A stretch of 64,000 nt of DNA from Haliotis asinina (GCF_037392515.1 NC_090282.1:34771054-34835053); one strand, 5' to 3'. Positions 1-25,900 are shown, numbered from the stretch's first letter. Made by a program: numbers and translations. Notes: generated from the sequence alone by a model not told the origin.

Positions 1-1807
1 CAGCAAGTTTCAGCTACTTGGATTCTGTAATGAGCTTATCATTACAAGAACCCAGCGCTAGTAGGAGTTCAGATTAATATATTTGAATCATTGCCACTAA
101 TCTTAATCTTGGATTAACGTCTTGGCTCTTGGTTCCTTTTGTGGTTTGGGCTGAAAATGTTTAGCATGTTACTGTTTCAAGTTATGGCTGAATATTACTG
201 GATGTGAATGTTCAATAGTCAGCTAACAGTTTAGTTGAATCAGTGATGTACAATCCATATTATGTTCGAAAGGTGGGATATTTATCACTGGTGATGTGTC
301 AAGTTTTCTTACAAAAGAACATTAATCTCTCAAATATTTCATGAAAACAGAATTATGAAGGTATGTACTTAAGTTTGTGCAGATTTTCATTCAAATTTAA
401 ACAAATCCATGTAAGCCATTAACAGTTCCATTTTCTATTTTCAAGAGGAATCTAAAAGTATCTGGCCAAAAATGTAAACACAGTTCTTGTTAATTACCGG
501 TACATGAAATCTTACATTTGTGATTATAGATCTGGTATACAAACTGTATAGGTCTTCATGTAATACCTGCAGTATATTATTACTTTATGCAGAATATTTT
601 CCGCTTCAAATTATTGCAGATAAATGTACATCTGACCCAAATGTATGCTTTTTGCTGAGCATTCTCAGACTCTTCTCTCTAGTATTCTGTGTATGTATGG
701 ATGTGCTTATGTATTCTACTCTCTGATCACAAACTCAATTCAGTATTCAATTCATTGATCCTTCAACAACATTTCAACATTGAGAGTTTTTCAGTTAATG
801 TGTGGAAATAGATATCGTAGGAATAACTTCTCTCCCAATCACATATATATATTCTATATCACCTTGAATTTGATATCTGTTGTAAATTATGCACTGTCAG
901 GTGTCAGTTATTCTAATGGTCATCTCATTGTGGCCTTAGTTACCTGACTAACAGTGAATCAATTGATCATGGAAATGATCGAACAGGGAGGTATGCTGTA
1001 ATGTCATGCTGGAATGAGATCGCACTGAGTTGTGTAAAGTCAATAGACACCATACCACACGGATAGGAGACAAGCCATGACACACACATACCTTATTTAA
1101 ATGTGTTAAGTGTTGCAAATCTCAAGTATTGTGCCTGTCTTGTTTCATATCAGTTAAGAACCTGTCACATTGTAATTCATTTATATGAACTGAATATGTT
1201 GGGTTGAAGTCTATTATTTTACAGTGTTTACTCCCTTGCCTGAGCAGATTTGCAAAGAGACAGCAGACAACAGGCTCATCAACCTGAACTCATAATAGCC
1301 TGTTCTTTGTTGTTACTTCTTAACAAAAACTGATCTCTTGTTCCACACCTGTGCCTTCGTGAAGCTTGTGAACTGCAATTCAAAGTAGGTGTCCCAGAAC
1401 AAATGTTTGATATACCAGACACTCACATATCATATGTGCTGGAAGGAATCTTTCATTGGATGGTAATAGATGGATTGAAGTATTATTATTTGAATGCTTA
1501 TTGGCTCAGTCAGCCACATCCAATTTCATATTGTTGTGGGAGATATATTCATTCAGCCTTTAAGTGTTGTCTTGTTTGAACTATATAATGAAGGTCTTTA
1601 TTGCACCACAATAATTACTCAAAGGTATTCTTGGTAGAAACTTTCATCTCACTGTTGATGTTCAGCACTAAAGGGATTTCGTGACAAGCTGTGATGACTG
1701 TCAGTAAGGACGTGTTACATTGGCTGGATAATGATACACAGGATTGTTTTGTTGCAATTGGATCAGGCAAAAGTAGGCACACCTGAAGTAGATACAATAT
1801 AGTCAAT
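1..1807. other. AT-rich sequence without a recognisable gene
   Basis: The open frames here are short and have no coding look or familiar motif. I see no RNA gene, clear repeat or promoter. It may be intergenic DNA or a long intron. Confidence 0.5.
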
Positions 1808-1861
1808 ATGAAGTTCAAGCTTCCTGTTGTTGTTGATTATCGAAGACGGATAACTCATAAG
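1808..1861 (+). CDS. possible small first coding exon (low confidence)
   Basis: An ATG opens 18 codons rich in basic and hydrophobic residues (MKFKLPVVV..., then YRRRITHK). They end exactly at a good donor, AAG|GTAAGA, in phase 0. The next exons with a phase-0 start on this strand are those of the DYRK4-like gene (for example 12905), so this could be an alternative 5' exon of that gene. It cannot join to 11507, because the first codon there would be TAG. Nothing else supports it, and a chance ATG plus donor is quite possible. Confidence 0.2.
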
Positions 1862-3790
1862 GTAAGAAATAGATAAAACCAAGGACTTTTCATTACAAAT
1901 TATGCCCCAGAGTTCCAGAACATATTGCCGTGTATTGTGTCTATTACAAAAAAAGACACTGATGACATATTACACTAACAAGATTTGTGTTCAGACATAT
2001 TAACACATGTCAAAGGGAAGTCGTACAGAAAGTCAGCTAGCACATAACATTGATGTATTGGCTAATTCGGCTAGCATTTATTCAGGTATACTTTGATACT
2101 GCAGTGTATACATAGTCCTCTTTACATCTACAGTAGCTACTTTCTTGTTTTACCACTGTGAATACAAACTCTGAATATATCTTAAGGTTACCGGTACAAT
2201 TATGATTAATGTTGGTGGTAACACAATACTGGTGTGGCTGTATTCTAGTATGTGCTGCTTTCTTGACATGCAACTTGTATTATCACAAAACATTAAATCC
2301 AATTCTTTTAGGATGGTTTTGATAAATGTAAAATTATGTGCCTGCAATAAGTTGAATATGCATATTCATATGTGTTGAAAAGGTATTTTTTCATTAAGTT
2401 TGTAAATGGAAATTAACAGGTATTCTATGAGCATACAAAATGAGTCTAAGAATTTTTAAGCATTTCTTGAGGGCGTACAAGGTTAATACACAAATTCTGA
2501 TATGAGTTTCATAGAATGCTATGTTTCATGCTAGTGTAGTAATTTCTTATGTAATAGTTACTCATATTTCTCAATCCTTTTGCACTCTTCTATAGAAAAA
2601 TACAATCTTCAGATGTTTTTTTGTGTGACATTTTTCAGATCTAGTGTCAGTCTGATTTAAATGACATCATCAATGTTGTATGCCTGAGATAATCAATATG
2701 CTTGTGTATGTGTGAGTGTGAAGCAATATTTGCGCAAGTGCATATTTGTTTTAATGGTTATTTCTAGCTCTGTGGGAAATAAAGGTTGATAGTAATTATT
2801 CTACCATGAATGAACATCTATGAATATTTATTGTCTTGCACTCCCGTAAGAGTTAAGTTCAAAGAAGTGTTTTCTTAAGAATATTAATTTGTTAACATGA
2901 ATTCTGTATGTAAAAATCATGTCATTACATTAATGGTATAATAGACTAATTAAAGCCTACAATGTTACAAGGTAAACTTATTGTTCAGAATCAGACATTT
3001 GGGCTTTCAAGGTACTTTCTGTTAGTTGTCAGTGTCAGTCACCCATCACTTCACAGATCCTACTTGTGCTGTCAAGGTAAAAAAAAAGAATTTGCTGTTG
3101 ATGTTTGAAAATGTATAGTTGAATTCAGCACCAAGTGTAAGCTAATTTTTCATTGATTTTGCTCTTAGAACTGTTTCCAAACAGAAAAAACAAAAACCAA
3201 GTTGAGAATGTTCATTTGCAATATGATTTAGTACCAGTATGTAAAATTGTAAACTGAATCATGACACCATGGAGACAGGATTGGATATTGTTGAATTTGA
3301 TAAATGTAACTTTAGGACAACCCTCGCGTTTATCTATAATCTATACTGCAAGATGGCTCAATAGCATTTGGTTGTATTCTGCTCTCTATGATACCAATGT
3401 CTGAAACTGATGTAGATATTGGGAGATATTGCTACTACTATTGTGAGGAATGTCTACATACGTACAAAGAACATTAATCAGTTAAAGTAATGGTTAAATA
3501 TCACTTTTTAACTCATGGGTTAAAAATACCATTGCCCAATGCCCAGGATAAGTCAGTTTTTATTTTGGGCAATCAAATAATGGTATCTTAGTTGACTGTG
3601 GAAAATTAGGCAGGACAAGTTACTTTCTCAAGTTTTTTTAAGAACTGTTTGAACTCCTGTAACTGTAAACAGTATTGTATGTGCTAACAGGGTGTAACCC
3701 TATATTATCTGAAACAAGTGTTCCAAGGCAGAACCTGCTGTTACCACATTTAACCAACCTTCATAATGACATGTCAGATTTAAGTCACTC
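1862..3790. other. AT-rich sequence without a recognisable gene
   Basis: I see no supported coding exon, RNA gene or well-defined repeat. Short T-rich and A-rich runs are the only visible structure. Confidence 0.45.
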
Positions 3791-3792
3791 TA

Positions 3793-4387
3793 AGTAAACT
3801 TAGTCTCAGTGTATTTCATTGCTCTCCACCGCTGACTCTAACAAAACCTAGTAGAAGGTCGCGTCAGGTAACCTTTGAGTGACCAATGACCATCCAATTA
3901 AACGCAAGATAGTTACATAGATTTAACCAATCAGACAACGGCTACTATTTAGGGACTGGAGGGACTTTCAAAATACTCAGGTCACTGACACAGATCTCTC
4001 CACAAACAAAAATCCGCATATAACACAGTTATTTGATCTGCAGTATATACGCTTTGGGGTTTGTGTTGACATAGTTACCATTAGCTAATATTTCCGCTAG
4101 ATGACATCCTTGAATATTGCCCAAAACACTATTTTCAGCGACTGTTTACTTACCGTTGCCACGGTCATAACGTGCTCCGTGTGCATCACCCGGAAGCATT
4201 CAGAATCGTTCTGGTACGAACCTTTTCGAGATAAAAAGTTCAAAAGGTGTGTGCGAATGTCCACTTTCACGATTTGGTAAGCTGTGTTTTGATTGGTCAT
4301 TCTCAAAGGTTACCTCACGCAACCTCCCATAAGGTTTCGTTAGACTCAGTAGTGGAGTGTAACGAAAGTACTGAGGGTAAGTTTACT
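3793..4387. mobile_element. MITE-like element with about 100-bp inverted ends and TA target duplication
   Basis: The left end (AGTAAACTTAG..., through GGTAACCTTTGAG near 3885) recurs inverted at the right end (CTCAAAGGTTACC from about 4302 to GTTTACT at 4387). The arms are about 100 bp and imperfect, and contain matched blocks such as GAGTCTAACGAAACC. TA dinucleotides at 3791-3792 and 4388-4389 would be the target duplication, which is typical of Tc1/mariner-type MITEs. The interior of about 400 bp holds CCAAT-like boxes but no transposase frame. The ends are clear; the superfamily assignment rests only on the TA. Confidence 0.65.
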
Positions 4388-4389
4388 TA

Positions 4390-6689
4390 GACTGTAATGA
4401 AGTTTAAGTTTTTTGTGATCAGTAACTTTGAATTGCTTTTTTTAACATGAAGGATTATTTTGACGATTCTATGCAGGAAACAAACTAGTTGTTTATTGTT
4501 TCAATCTTTGAAAAAGTAAACTGTAGGTGGACATAAATATCTAAGGTCTATGCACTTTAACTATTGTAATTTTACCAACTATAGGCAAATGTCATTATTT
4601 GACTGAGTTGGGTAATTATTATTTGAAAGTTAACATTTCTGTATTTTATACACCAAATTGGTTTTAATCTTTGTTCTAATAATTAAGAATCTCTGTAAAT
4701 GTAAGTGTGTGTCACAAACATTATTGACTTGCATTTAGCATAATGTAAAACAAATGACAAACTGTTTGTAGTCACAGTAATCTATAAGGCTATTTCCTGA
4801 AAGTATTATGCTACCCAGTGAGGCAAACAGATTCAAATAACCTGCTATAGTTCTAACCTTGTTCTGTGTGCAATCCAGTAATGAATAATGCCTGGTGGAG
4901 TTCCAAGCCACCACTGGTGGATTGTATTACATAATTGTATTAATTGATTTATTGGCACACCCTGATTTATGAAAAAATATTGGCTGTGCACACAATTTGC
5001 CTGTTATTTGGATAGGAATTTAAAGGATCATTGGTTTTATTGAATACACTAGAAACAAGTCGTGCATATACTTCTTGACTGTAGCAGTGATGCTTGAGGT
5101 GTTTCAGATGTTACTAAATGGGGGCAGGTGAATAAGTTCAAAACATCACTATTATTACATGACATAAATAACAGTGTTGGTATTATTAAGGTCTTGGGGG
5201 ATTAGGATTTAATGACACGTAGCATGCCATTGAAACATTACACTTACTGTTAGGGATACATTAGTCCAGGGTGTAAAACAATACATTTTCAGATAAATGA
5301 CTCCCAAGTGCTCAACAGTTGTTTTGATGTGGGAAATGTATACTTGTAAATGTTGAAACTATTTGGGTTGAGTGATCCTTTATATGTGAAGACGTCTTGT
5401 TCTGAGGATCACCTAATAAGTAGGATTGATGAGTCACTTTTTTCTAGTTTCATAAGGAAACAAAATGACCCTAGTCATGAACAGCGTTTGTTTTAGCTAA
5501 ACTAAGGTAAATATGAAACAATGGATTTGTTGAAGGGACAGTCAAATGAGTTACAAAGAAATATGTTTTTTTGTGTACCCATCTTAAACGATATGCTATA
5601 CACTGATTATTTATGTTTGTATGTTGAGCAACCTGGGGTGTTTTTTCTATAGTCAACTCAATGTGTTTAGCAGGGGTAAAAAGTGATGATAGGAGTTCTC
5701 TGTCTCCAGATTTGTTTATTTGGGTCAAACATTTATAGGCATAAGGTCACCAACTTACCAGTGGTGGGAGTACTTTATCATGATACAGACACCAACAATA
5801 GTGCAAGATCAATATTGGAGAGAGAATTATAAATATTTATATTGCTATGGGCAGTTCTCCTTTATCTATCAAGATTAAAGTTGAGTATTGCCAGTCACTT
5901 GCCATTACAGCCATACAGTGTATAGCTCACAACTGGTACTATAGACAAACTTCCCAATTTCATTTTTTCCACTTTGTATCACTGATATTGTCAAAAGATC
6001 TGTTCATAATCACATGAAATTGTGTTATTTCTATGGTATTATCATTTTTATTACAACATCTATTCATTCTGCTATGTTTAATTTACTGTAGTTTTACGAG
6101 TGCAAAATTTCATTTTCAAGTGTGTAAACATGAGGAACTCTGTATTTATAATATTGCATTATAATATTTCCATTACTATAACATCCATGATTTCTAGGAT
6201 TCATTCAAGATGATTTAATAGATTAAGACAGGTATAAATGTAATTCTCTATGATTGTAATAAGTATGTGAATAAGTAATGAATGTATTGGAATATATGTG
6301 AGTCCTAAACTTCAATTACATTTTCAAAAGAGAATGAACGCTCATGTTTGATGGTGAAAGAAATGAGAAGCAGTTATTCAACTGTGATGTATTTGATATG
6401 GATATCACACATCTTTTAGATCTTACATAGTTACATTTGTTTCATTATGTTTGTCATTTTTGTAATTTTCAATTTTCCAGTGTGTGCATTCTTTTGCAGT
6501 TTATAATCCATGGGCACTAGGCATAAGGAATGTTTTCAATGTTAATGCATTTACAGGGAATGGAAAATTTCTTTAATTTTCAGTATGTTATCATTATTCA
6601 CTCAACTTTTGTCCTTTTGAGGTTGACTATTTTGCATAGCTCCAGTGCATCATGTAAACGAAGCAATATACTCAATACAGATTATGTAA
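4390..6689. other. AT-rich sequence without a recognisable gene
   Basis: The open frames are short and look random. I recognise no motif or RNA. Confidence 0.45.
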
Positions 6690-6824
6690 GTTGTATGCTT
6701 CTCTCGAGGGTAATATGGTCTGATGTATGTTTGTAATAGTGTCACCCATGCCAATAAGCGAGTGATGACACCGCTACAAAGAGGCGTACATCAGACTGTA
6801 TTGCTCCAGGTAGAAGCATTCAAC
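6690..6824. repeat. small foldback (hairpin) repeat
   Basis: The sequence from GTTGTATGCTTCT (about 6690) through GTCTGATGTA and AGTGTCA (to about 6745) is repeated inverted from TGACACCG (about 6766) to AGAAGCATTCAAC (6824). The arms are about 55 nt, imperfect, with a loop of about 20 nt. There is no coding capacity. This looks like a miniature foldback element, though the exact ends and any target duplication are not resolved. Confidence 0.5.
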
Positions 6825-7428
6825 ATATTTATCTTACCGCTATGTTAAATGTACATTATATTGTGTGAAGATTTCTAAGGACTGTAAGACATGTAAACAG
6901 ACTGGATTTTTATAATCAGTGAAACATATTCTGATGAGCCTAAAACTGCCATATAAATGGTTAATGATGTTCAATGTATGCATACAATGTATGAAATAGT
7001 TTAGGTAAATTAGTCTGTAAAATAAATATTTACATAGTGAACTCAAACAAGGCTAATCATAAGAGTTTTCGAACTCTGTGCACTGCATGTGTCATATTAT
7101 GATGTCATACGATTGTTTAAGTCATATGATTGTCAACTTCTTGGCAGAGAGTTTGGTGGTTACCATGGCAGCAGGTAATATTTTTTCCAGTTGACAAGGA
7201 AACTTTGTAAAGCATCATTGATCAATTAAACTAAAGTATTTTACATGAAGGAAAGATAAGTGTTATTATTTAAAAAAAGTGGACATCATAATGTTGAGAT
7301 TTCATTCCCTCTGTTTGCTCAAAAAGACAAGAAGAAAAGATTTATTCACAGCCACTCTCCTTTCAGAGTTGGGAGAACAAAGAAGATTTAGAGATAACCA
7401 AAAGAAGGAATATATCGCTTTAGTAACA

Positions 7429-7506
7429 ATTTAATCACTAGAAAGGAAGGAAAGGTATTTGTTACTTATTTAATCATTAACAAAGAAGGAAAGGTATTTG
7501 TTACTT
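7429..7506. repeat. tandem duplication, two 39-bp units
   Basis: Units at 7429-7467 and 7468-7506 both start ATTTAATCA and end AAGGTATTTGTTACTT. They differ at only a few positions in the middle. Confidence 0.8.
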
Positions 7507-10500
7507 ACTGTTTAGGGCAGCTCAAACAGTACCTTTAATATGGAATGTATTTATTGGTATGGTGAGGCTATTTTCTAAACTGGGTTAATGGGTTAATGGA
7601 AACAATATAAACTTGGAAGTATGGTAGTAGGTACAAGTGTGCATATCCAGTGTCATCCTCAACATGCATGTTTTAGCATATGAATAACTTGGAGCTGAAA
7701 CAGTTTGACCTCCCAACCTAATAGTAAAAGGGCTTTACAAAGATGATTGTTCTACCAGCGAAGAGGATGAGGAGTAGTGATTTAGAGCAAAAGGATTTTC
7801 ATCATGGGGTTTGATAGTGGTTTTTTTATTTTGAAGTAGTGATGTTGGGTGTAGTTGTTTGTTACTCTAAGAGATCAGTCTTAATTTCATGGACAGCTGT
7901 TGATGACAACATGTCAACTGAAGGGGGAAGTTAATATTGTTTCCAGACAACAAGGAGCCAGTTATTTTACTTGCAGGTGAATGGATAGTGTATCTTTTTA
8001 CAGAAACTTAAATTTTCTTAAGTTAGTTAAATCCTTTCTTTATGAAAGGTCATAATAATTGAGCTTTGTTATACTTTCAGTTTTGTGCATCAGGCTATTT
8101 GCAATATTGAATAGAATAACCTCTGAATGACCATTACAAGTGTTTCTGTTATTATATCCTATCTGTGAACAGAAAACCTCTCTATGCTTGTATCTTTATT
8201 TGATCAATGTGATAACTTGTTGATATTCATCCATCCAAAGAAAACAAGAAAATGGGTTTGTTTTGGAAATTCCAGACCCAACATATTTGTAACATACAAG
8301 TAAACTATCTTACCTGATTTTTGTTTTCGAAAGGAATCAATTTTGTTTCATTCTAATGAGTATTTATTGCCTCTTTAAAAACATAGGTGTTGTTTGTGCA
8401 AGAAACTGTAAACATGCAGTATAAATAAACTGTACACAAAGTCACCAGTCAACAACAACCTTTTAGGCAATGTTTATATAGAGGCTAGTAAATAATCTGT
8501 TACTCTATTTCTGTAACCTGTCAAATCATAACATAGATATTCTGAGGATCTTACAGTAAATGCCCATGGCTGGTAAACTGGGAAACAGTTCTTTGTTTAG
8601 AGCTGTAAGTTCCTTGTAACATGTGTGCATTCCTATGTTTACAGGTATTCTAGTACTGTAATCAGTGGAATCATTTCAAACCAAGTCACATATTCAAAAC
8701 TATAAAGAAATTAGTTGCCATAACCTGACTTGGGACATCTTAGATTGTATTTTGGGAATGTTTAACAACGTCTAATTAATTAGAGTTAATTTGGGTCAAA
8801 TACTGACCTTTATGAATATGCCATCACTACATTCTAGTGTAAATATTGAGTAATATATTATGCATACTGTTAAATCTTTTCTAAAGTGTAAAGATAATTC
8901 ACAAACAAGATTAATAATAGAAAGATATTTTAGGGAAGAGACTGTATCTGTTCCTAATTCTTAAACTTCGATAGGTATTTATGTTATTGTGAAAAAAAGC
9001 TTCTTTGCTATTTTGAGGATGAATAGACTTATTTCCATATTTGAAGGTGTTTTCAATTAAATCTAAATAAGGACATTTTATTTCCAATTATCAGCACCTT
9101 TGTATTTAGATATCATTTTATGATGAAATGATGTTTGTATATGTGTTTTTCATATCTGCACAACATATAATGTATACAAACAGGACAAAATAGTACTGAC
9201 AGAGAAACATCAGGATTTGGATATTAGCAGGCAACATCAGTTTTGAGTGGATGCAGCCATACATTTGTGTAGAAATCTGTATGTGTGATCCAGAGACAGG
9301 TGGGTTTGTTGTTAAACGCATGAGAGATTCCTCTGGTGAGGATGTAAATTGTGAAGGGGTACAGCAGTTCAGGAAGCAGCACTAGAGTAGCCTGCTTTCT
9401 GTACTTGTATCAACTCATTATTGCAACTGGCTGCACATGAGTAGAAATGGCTTGATATGTTGCCCAAATTACCCAACTAATCTTTTCTCATCCCATCATT
9501 GGCCATATGTTTTCTTGCATAGATGTAAAACATTCTTTTTTTCACCTACTTTTTGTCTTCACTTCACATATTCTCTCATACTTATCTATATGTGTTTTTA
9601 CTTTGGTGATAAACAACTTAAGGACGCCAGTAATAAGACATCAAAATGATTTTAGGATGATTATATTCAGGTGAAAATATTTTTATGAATATGAAAAGTA
9701 GGATGTTTACTGCACTCTTAGTTCGTATATATAAGTTCTTCACCTTCTAGCAAAGCCTCATTTCGTCAGGTTGAGGGTACTGGAAGTACTCCCAACACAC
9801 TTATTACACTTTCGACTGCTGCACTGGACCATTTTTCCCTTGGGGTGGAACAATTGGGTGAAAGAAAGCATCTACCTATGTGAAAGATCTGAGTGATGGA
9901 AATATTTGACTCAATAGGAAATTTACATAGCTGGATTTGAAAATTTGTAACATCAGGGATGAATGAATTTGAAGATGTTTTTGCCTGATTCTTGGTATTC
10001 ATATGGAGTAATACAATCTGTTCAGCTGGATTGGAAAACTTCTATTGCAAGTGACAAGGATGGAATACAAATTCAATAATGGATATTAATTTGTTTTCAT
10101 TGTTTTTTTCCATGGAGTTACATTGTCATGAAGTGAACTCATCTTTGTGAATGAACATGTATGTGTGGTGTTGAATTGCTTAATTCCTACAAAGTCAGCT
10201 GATGAAACTAATCCAAAACAAAAGAGATCTTTGTTGTTATGGATTGTGTCTTAAAACCGTTATTTTCCATAATCTCCTACTTGAGGGTAGGGGCATGTAC
10301 AGGCAGCAACTTTGAAGCACTGGGAAGTATTATGGCTTACAGCAAGTGTCTATATATACATGGTAGTGAGGATTCTTAAGGAGGAAGCAACTCCTTCTCA
10401 GAACACTTAAATTACTCAACAGCAAATAGATATGAGACCCTGGGAGTTGTTGTTAAGACATGATTTATGATTCAGGATCTTTTCAAATTAATTCAGTATC

Positions 10501-11514
10501 ATTTATATTGGCATTTTGTTGTCACTGAAATTTGTTTAGCATCAGCTATTTCTGGAGAGATCTGTGAGCTAAGAACAGAAAAAAATAATCATATTTCTGT
10601 GTCTCATATATAATATTAGAGACTATAATTCACTGTATGTCTAAGATGTTATACCAATAGTGGTCATAGCTGACTTATGTCAAATTTTACTTATGTGTCA
10701 CTTAGTGCATAGATATCTGGTATCATTTACAACATCATCAGACATTTAATTCTGACAGGCTTGCATGATATGACACATACAAACCAATCTTCATTATCAG
10801 GCCTGATCACATGTGTTAGTCTGTTTGTTAATAAGATACTGCACACATGTGATACAGCATGGAACACAAAGGATGACATCAGTCTTGACTAGCTTCAGGG
10901 AGGCAGTATTATCTTCTATCCATCTTGCCTCATTATTAAGCCTAATTAGGGTGACAGATCAAATGATGCACTCCTGTTCTGGTCCAGGACATCATGTTTT
11001 CAGACCTTGGGGTCTGATACTGAGTTCCATCTCACTTCCTGACCTAATGAATCTGGTATTCTAAATTATCAGGTTAGAGAATGCTTCTGGCAAGTAGCTC
11101 CTAGCTAACTGGCATTTCAAGACAAAATCCTGTACCATGCCATGGGTAATCACTCCAACATATATAGATCTATCAACAAAGGCTTCAGAATAGGTTAGAG
11201 GAAGAGGTAATAGGTTTCTGACTTTACAGCTGTTTTATTTGTAGGACTTGTGACTTGTCTTTTGTTCAAAGAGAACTGACTTTCATGGATTTCATATGGA
11301 CTTCAGAGGAATCAATCACTGTGTAGAAAGTGGATGCTTTGAAAAAGTAAACTTTCAGTCAGGATCATAAGGAGTTGTGAATTATCATATCTGGAAATTC
11401 TGTGTTGAAACAACACAGTTCTTTTTCATGTGATTGTGACATGTGAACTCTTACATACTGAAATAGTTATGAAAGTGGTGTAACACTTTTTGTTTATTTT
11501 AACCAGTAGTCAAA
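7507..11514. other. AT-rich sequence upstream of the DYRK4-like gene
   Basis: No exon can be supported. The stretch presumably contains the promoter, 5' UTR or first intron of the kinase gene, but I cannot place a transcription start. Confidence 0.4.
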
Positions 11515-22452
<10,938 letters not shown>

Positions 22453-22909
22453 TTTCTCCACAAGTCAATGCAGATACCAGTTTACATGGAATTAATTCAT
22501 ACTTTGTGTGAATATATCAAGTCAGTATTATTACAGTAGAAATCTTGTACTGAAACAAGATTGTTCATGGCAGGTATCTTATGAGTAAGTTTGCACAATA
22601 TGTCTACAACAACCACAAAACATTGGTCTTTGATGCAAGTTTGTTAAGAGTTAGGGTTTTCAATTAAATGGAGTGCTGTAATTGTTATTCATCAGTGAAC
22701 ATTTATTGATGTTCGTGAGAGAGAAATATTGGATCTTTGAATTGTGGCAGTTCTTATATTATCTGTTAAGGAACCATGTAAAAAGAATAATTCAAAAATG
22801 GAAGCAAATTCTTGTCATTCCAAGGCACCCTTTATGCACAGGTTGTTGTTCTGTAGTTACATGACAGCATTATCATTTATGTAATGTTTTTGTCTCTACA
22901 TATTTTGTT

Positions 22910-22915
22910 AAATAA
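22910..22915 (+). terminator. candidate polyadenylation signal of the DYRK4-like gene
   Basis: AATAAA lies 458 bp after the stop codon of the kinase gene, in an AT-rich 3' UTR. Further AATAAA copies downstream (for example near 24526 and 26330) could serve longer transcripts. Confidence 0.5.
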
Positions 22916-25900
22916 AGCACAGTAACCGCTGTCTGATATCGAACATCATTATACGTATGCCAAACACATATCGTCTTTACAATGCATGTGTGTCAGTACA
23001 GGTCATTATCTTTTATGGTGAACCAACTGATACAATCGATTTCAGTATTTCTTTCGATCTGCCTCAGTATTAATGCATGACCTGTAACTGGATTCCTCTG
23101 TATGAGTTTTTCATGATGGGATTTTGTACTTACTCTTTACAAAAACTTCTACAATGTGGATAGAAATTTGCAGATAAAGGGTTGGGGGCTGTAGGTTTGT
23201 ATTATTTCCATGCCAGTATTGAAGTGGACATGCATTGAGAGGCATAAGTGTAATGTGCCTGATTATTTGCTCAACAGGTATAATTACTGTAACGTATGAT
23301 GAGTGATGTTCATATGGTACATTATACATTTCTGAAATGTTTTTAAGCTAATGCTGATCAGTATTGAGTGTATATTTATAATTGTCAAAATATTTATGAA
23401 TACTGTTAAAGGTGTTTGCAATGTATAGAGATTGATGATTTGCTGTTGGATTGCTCAAGTCAAGTCATTGTTATCAATGTATATGACTCATTGTTTGTTG
23501 TTACTGTACATACTGCAACGTGTATGTATATGTTCATACATTGTTTCTTTACCATACCAGTATCAGGGTCAGCATGTTCTTTCTTTAAAATATTAAACTT
23601 TTGATGTGTAAATTAATGTTTTTACAGTATCAAGTAAGATTTATTTTGCTGGAAAATTTAACTCACACCTCTTTTTATCTAATTATATTATTTTAGTAAC
23701 TTTTATTATCTTTTTCTGTGATTATTCTAGACTGTTACTGTGTTGAAATATATATTATTTTGTTATGCAGATTAAAATCTGTTTTCAAATATTCTCTATC
23801 ATTTATGTGATATACGTTTCTGATCCTATATATGAAATAGTGGTGTATATTGCTTGGAGTTGTTTGAAGTCAGAATGTAATCAGATGTGAATAATATTAT
23901 GGCCAGTTTTAGATGCAAGAAAAATCATCACATAATCTTTCATATGAAGATGTCTGACGTTTAGTGTTCTTCATACTTAAGTCCAGTCTTCTTGTATTTT
24001 TTTTATCCAAGATTTTAGCATAGAGTCTCATACTTTCCGAGAGAAATAATATTTTGTATAAAAATATGAACGTGTGACTTCATGTGGTCTTATGTGAACC
24101 TTGTCAAATAACAAATGAAAATTTATTGTGAGGATTGAAGTTATTTTGATTGAATGTTGTGCATTCATAACCAAGCATGAAAATTTAATTGCTTTAAACT
24201 GTAAGTCATAAGGTTGCAATTTTCTGACATATTCCCTTATACTATAGGCAAAATATTATTCAGTGGTTTTATGCATTCTCAAAGTTAAGGTTAATTCTTT
24301 TGAATCATGCTAGATGTAATTTATGTTTTCATTTAGTTTGGTAGAATTTTCAGTTCAAGATATCAATACTGACATTCAGCCAGGCGCTACACATTTTAAA
24401 TTGCAATATAAGTAATTCATTATGCATGTAGTCTCCTTTTGACTGCACCTTTCACTGTAATACATTTAAATAATAATTACAAGAAATTCAGTAGCGTGTA
24501 TTTATTTTGTGTATGGTTATGTGCAATAAATGCTGTGATTTAATGATGGTTAACATTATGCACTGATGGATTTGAGGGAATTTGAATTAGGGTTGTTATG
24601 TGAAGTGTGTTTGGATATATGCAAATCCTAATATTTTCACATCCATGCTCCAGTGTCAAAATGTTATAACCTATAAACTAAGTTCACCTAAGTACAAAGG
24701 AAATACAAAAATATCTTTAGATTTCAGTATTACTCAGTGAATCCGTCCATGCATACATTACTGTGTGCATCTCTGTTGAAGTATGTGTTTTATCACTGTT
24801 GTGACTTGTTATCTTCATATCTGGTTCATTGTGTACCAGTGTTTGTTGGCTCTTAAAATCACAGTCTGTTTTGGATTGTCTGGAAGAAGTAAAATTGCAG
24901 ACAACAGTGAGGCAATGGCAATTTGCTTGCAGTATTTCATCATATTGTTTAATCATAGAGGCTTGTGATAGATGTGTTCTTCACATTCTCAGATTGGAGC
25001 CTGGGGGGACTTAGATATCTGCATATACCAAACAGGAAGTTGTAGGTGTCCAACTTTCATTCAAGATCTGAAACTGATAACATGATGTTTGGCACATATT
25101 ACATGAGAGACCATCTAATAATGGTCTGTAGTTACACATACAAACCCATGCCCACAACCATATACCTTCCTGACCTCTCTGTCTGTCAGACTGGACTCCA
25201 TATTATGATTTCAAATCATGGTATCCAAGCTTGTTACCATTGCACTAAAGTTTACTTCTTTGGGTCCCATGCACTCAGCTTGGTGACCATCTTGCTGAAT
25301 ACCCATGAATGTGTATGAAAAGGCTCCAAAGCTCTCCTATATCAGCCTTGCAGATTGTGTGTATAATGAATGTGTAACATGACTACCCCAAATGTTGTGT
25401 AGACGCTTCTTTGTGGGACTGTCGGACACTGACCGTCCTTATTCCAAAACCTCAGGGACGTTATCATCGGTGTTGATCTGGTCCAAATCATCAAGCATGA
25501 TACTTGCTCCCCTCTCATGGCCCTTTGGCTTGGGTAGTTTTCTGAATCTGCATGGGTGCTTCAATGCATGTTGCTCTGTCATGATAAAAGAGATTTTTGT
25601 GGAAACATGTTCACAAATAGAAGAGGCGACATGGCTGGCTGACTAGAGAATCCAATGGTGGGGCAGGCCAGGGGCTGTATTCCTGTGGCCAAGAACAAAA
25701 AGTCTCATGAACTGAAGCGAGCAAAATCAACACTGACATAGTCCTCTGGGTCCCTTCCCTGCTTCTGTCAATGTTTATTATAAGCAACTTCATAAGTCCT
25801 CTTCAGCTGTTACTCAGTAAATGTTTACAAAGTAAATACCATGTAAAAAATGAGTATGGAATGAATGAAATAATATAAGTTTTAAAGTGATAGGTTATTG

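Noticed and set aside
25392-25793. Opposed open frames with a somewhat higher GC content
   Set aside because: No motif, no consistent splice borders and no match to a family I know; chance frames are adequate.
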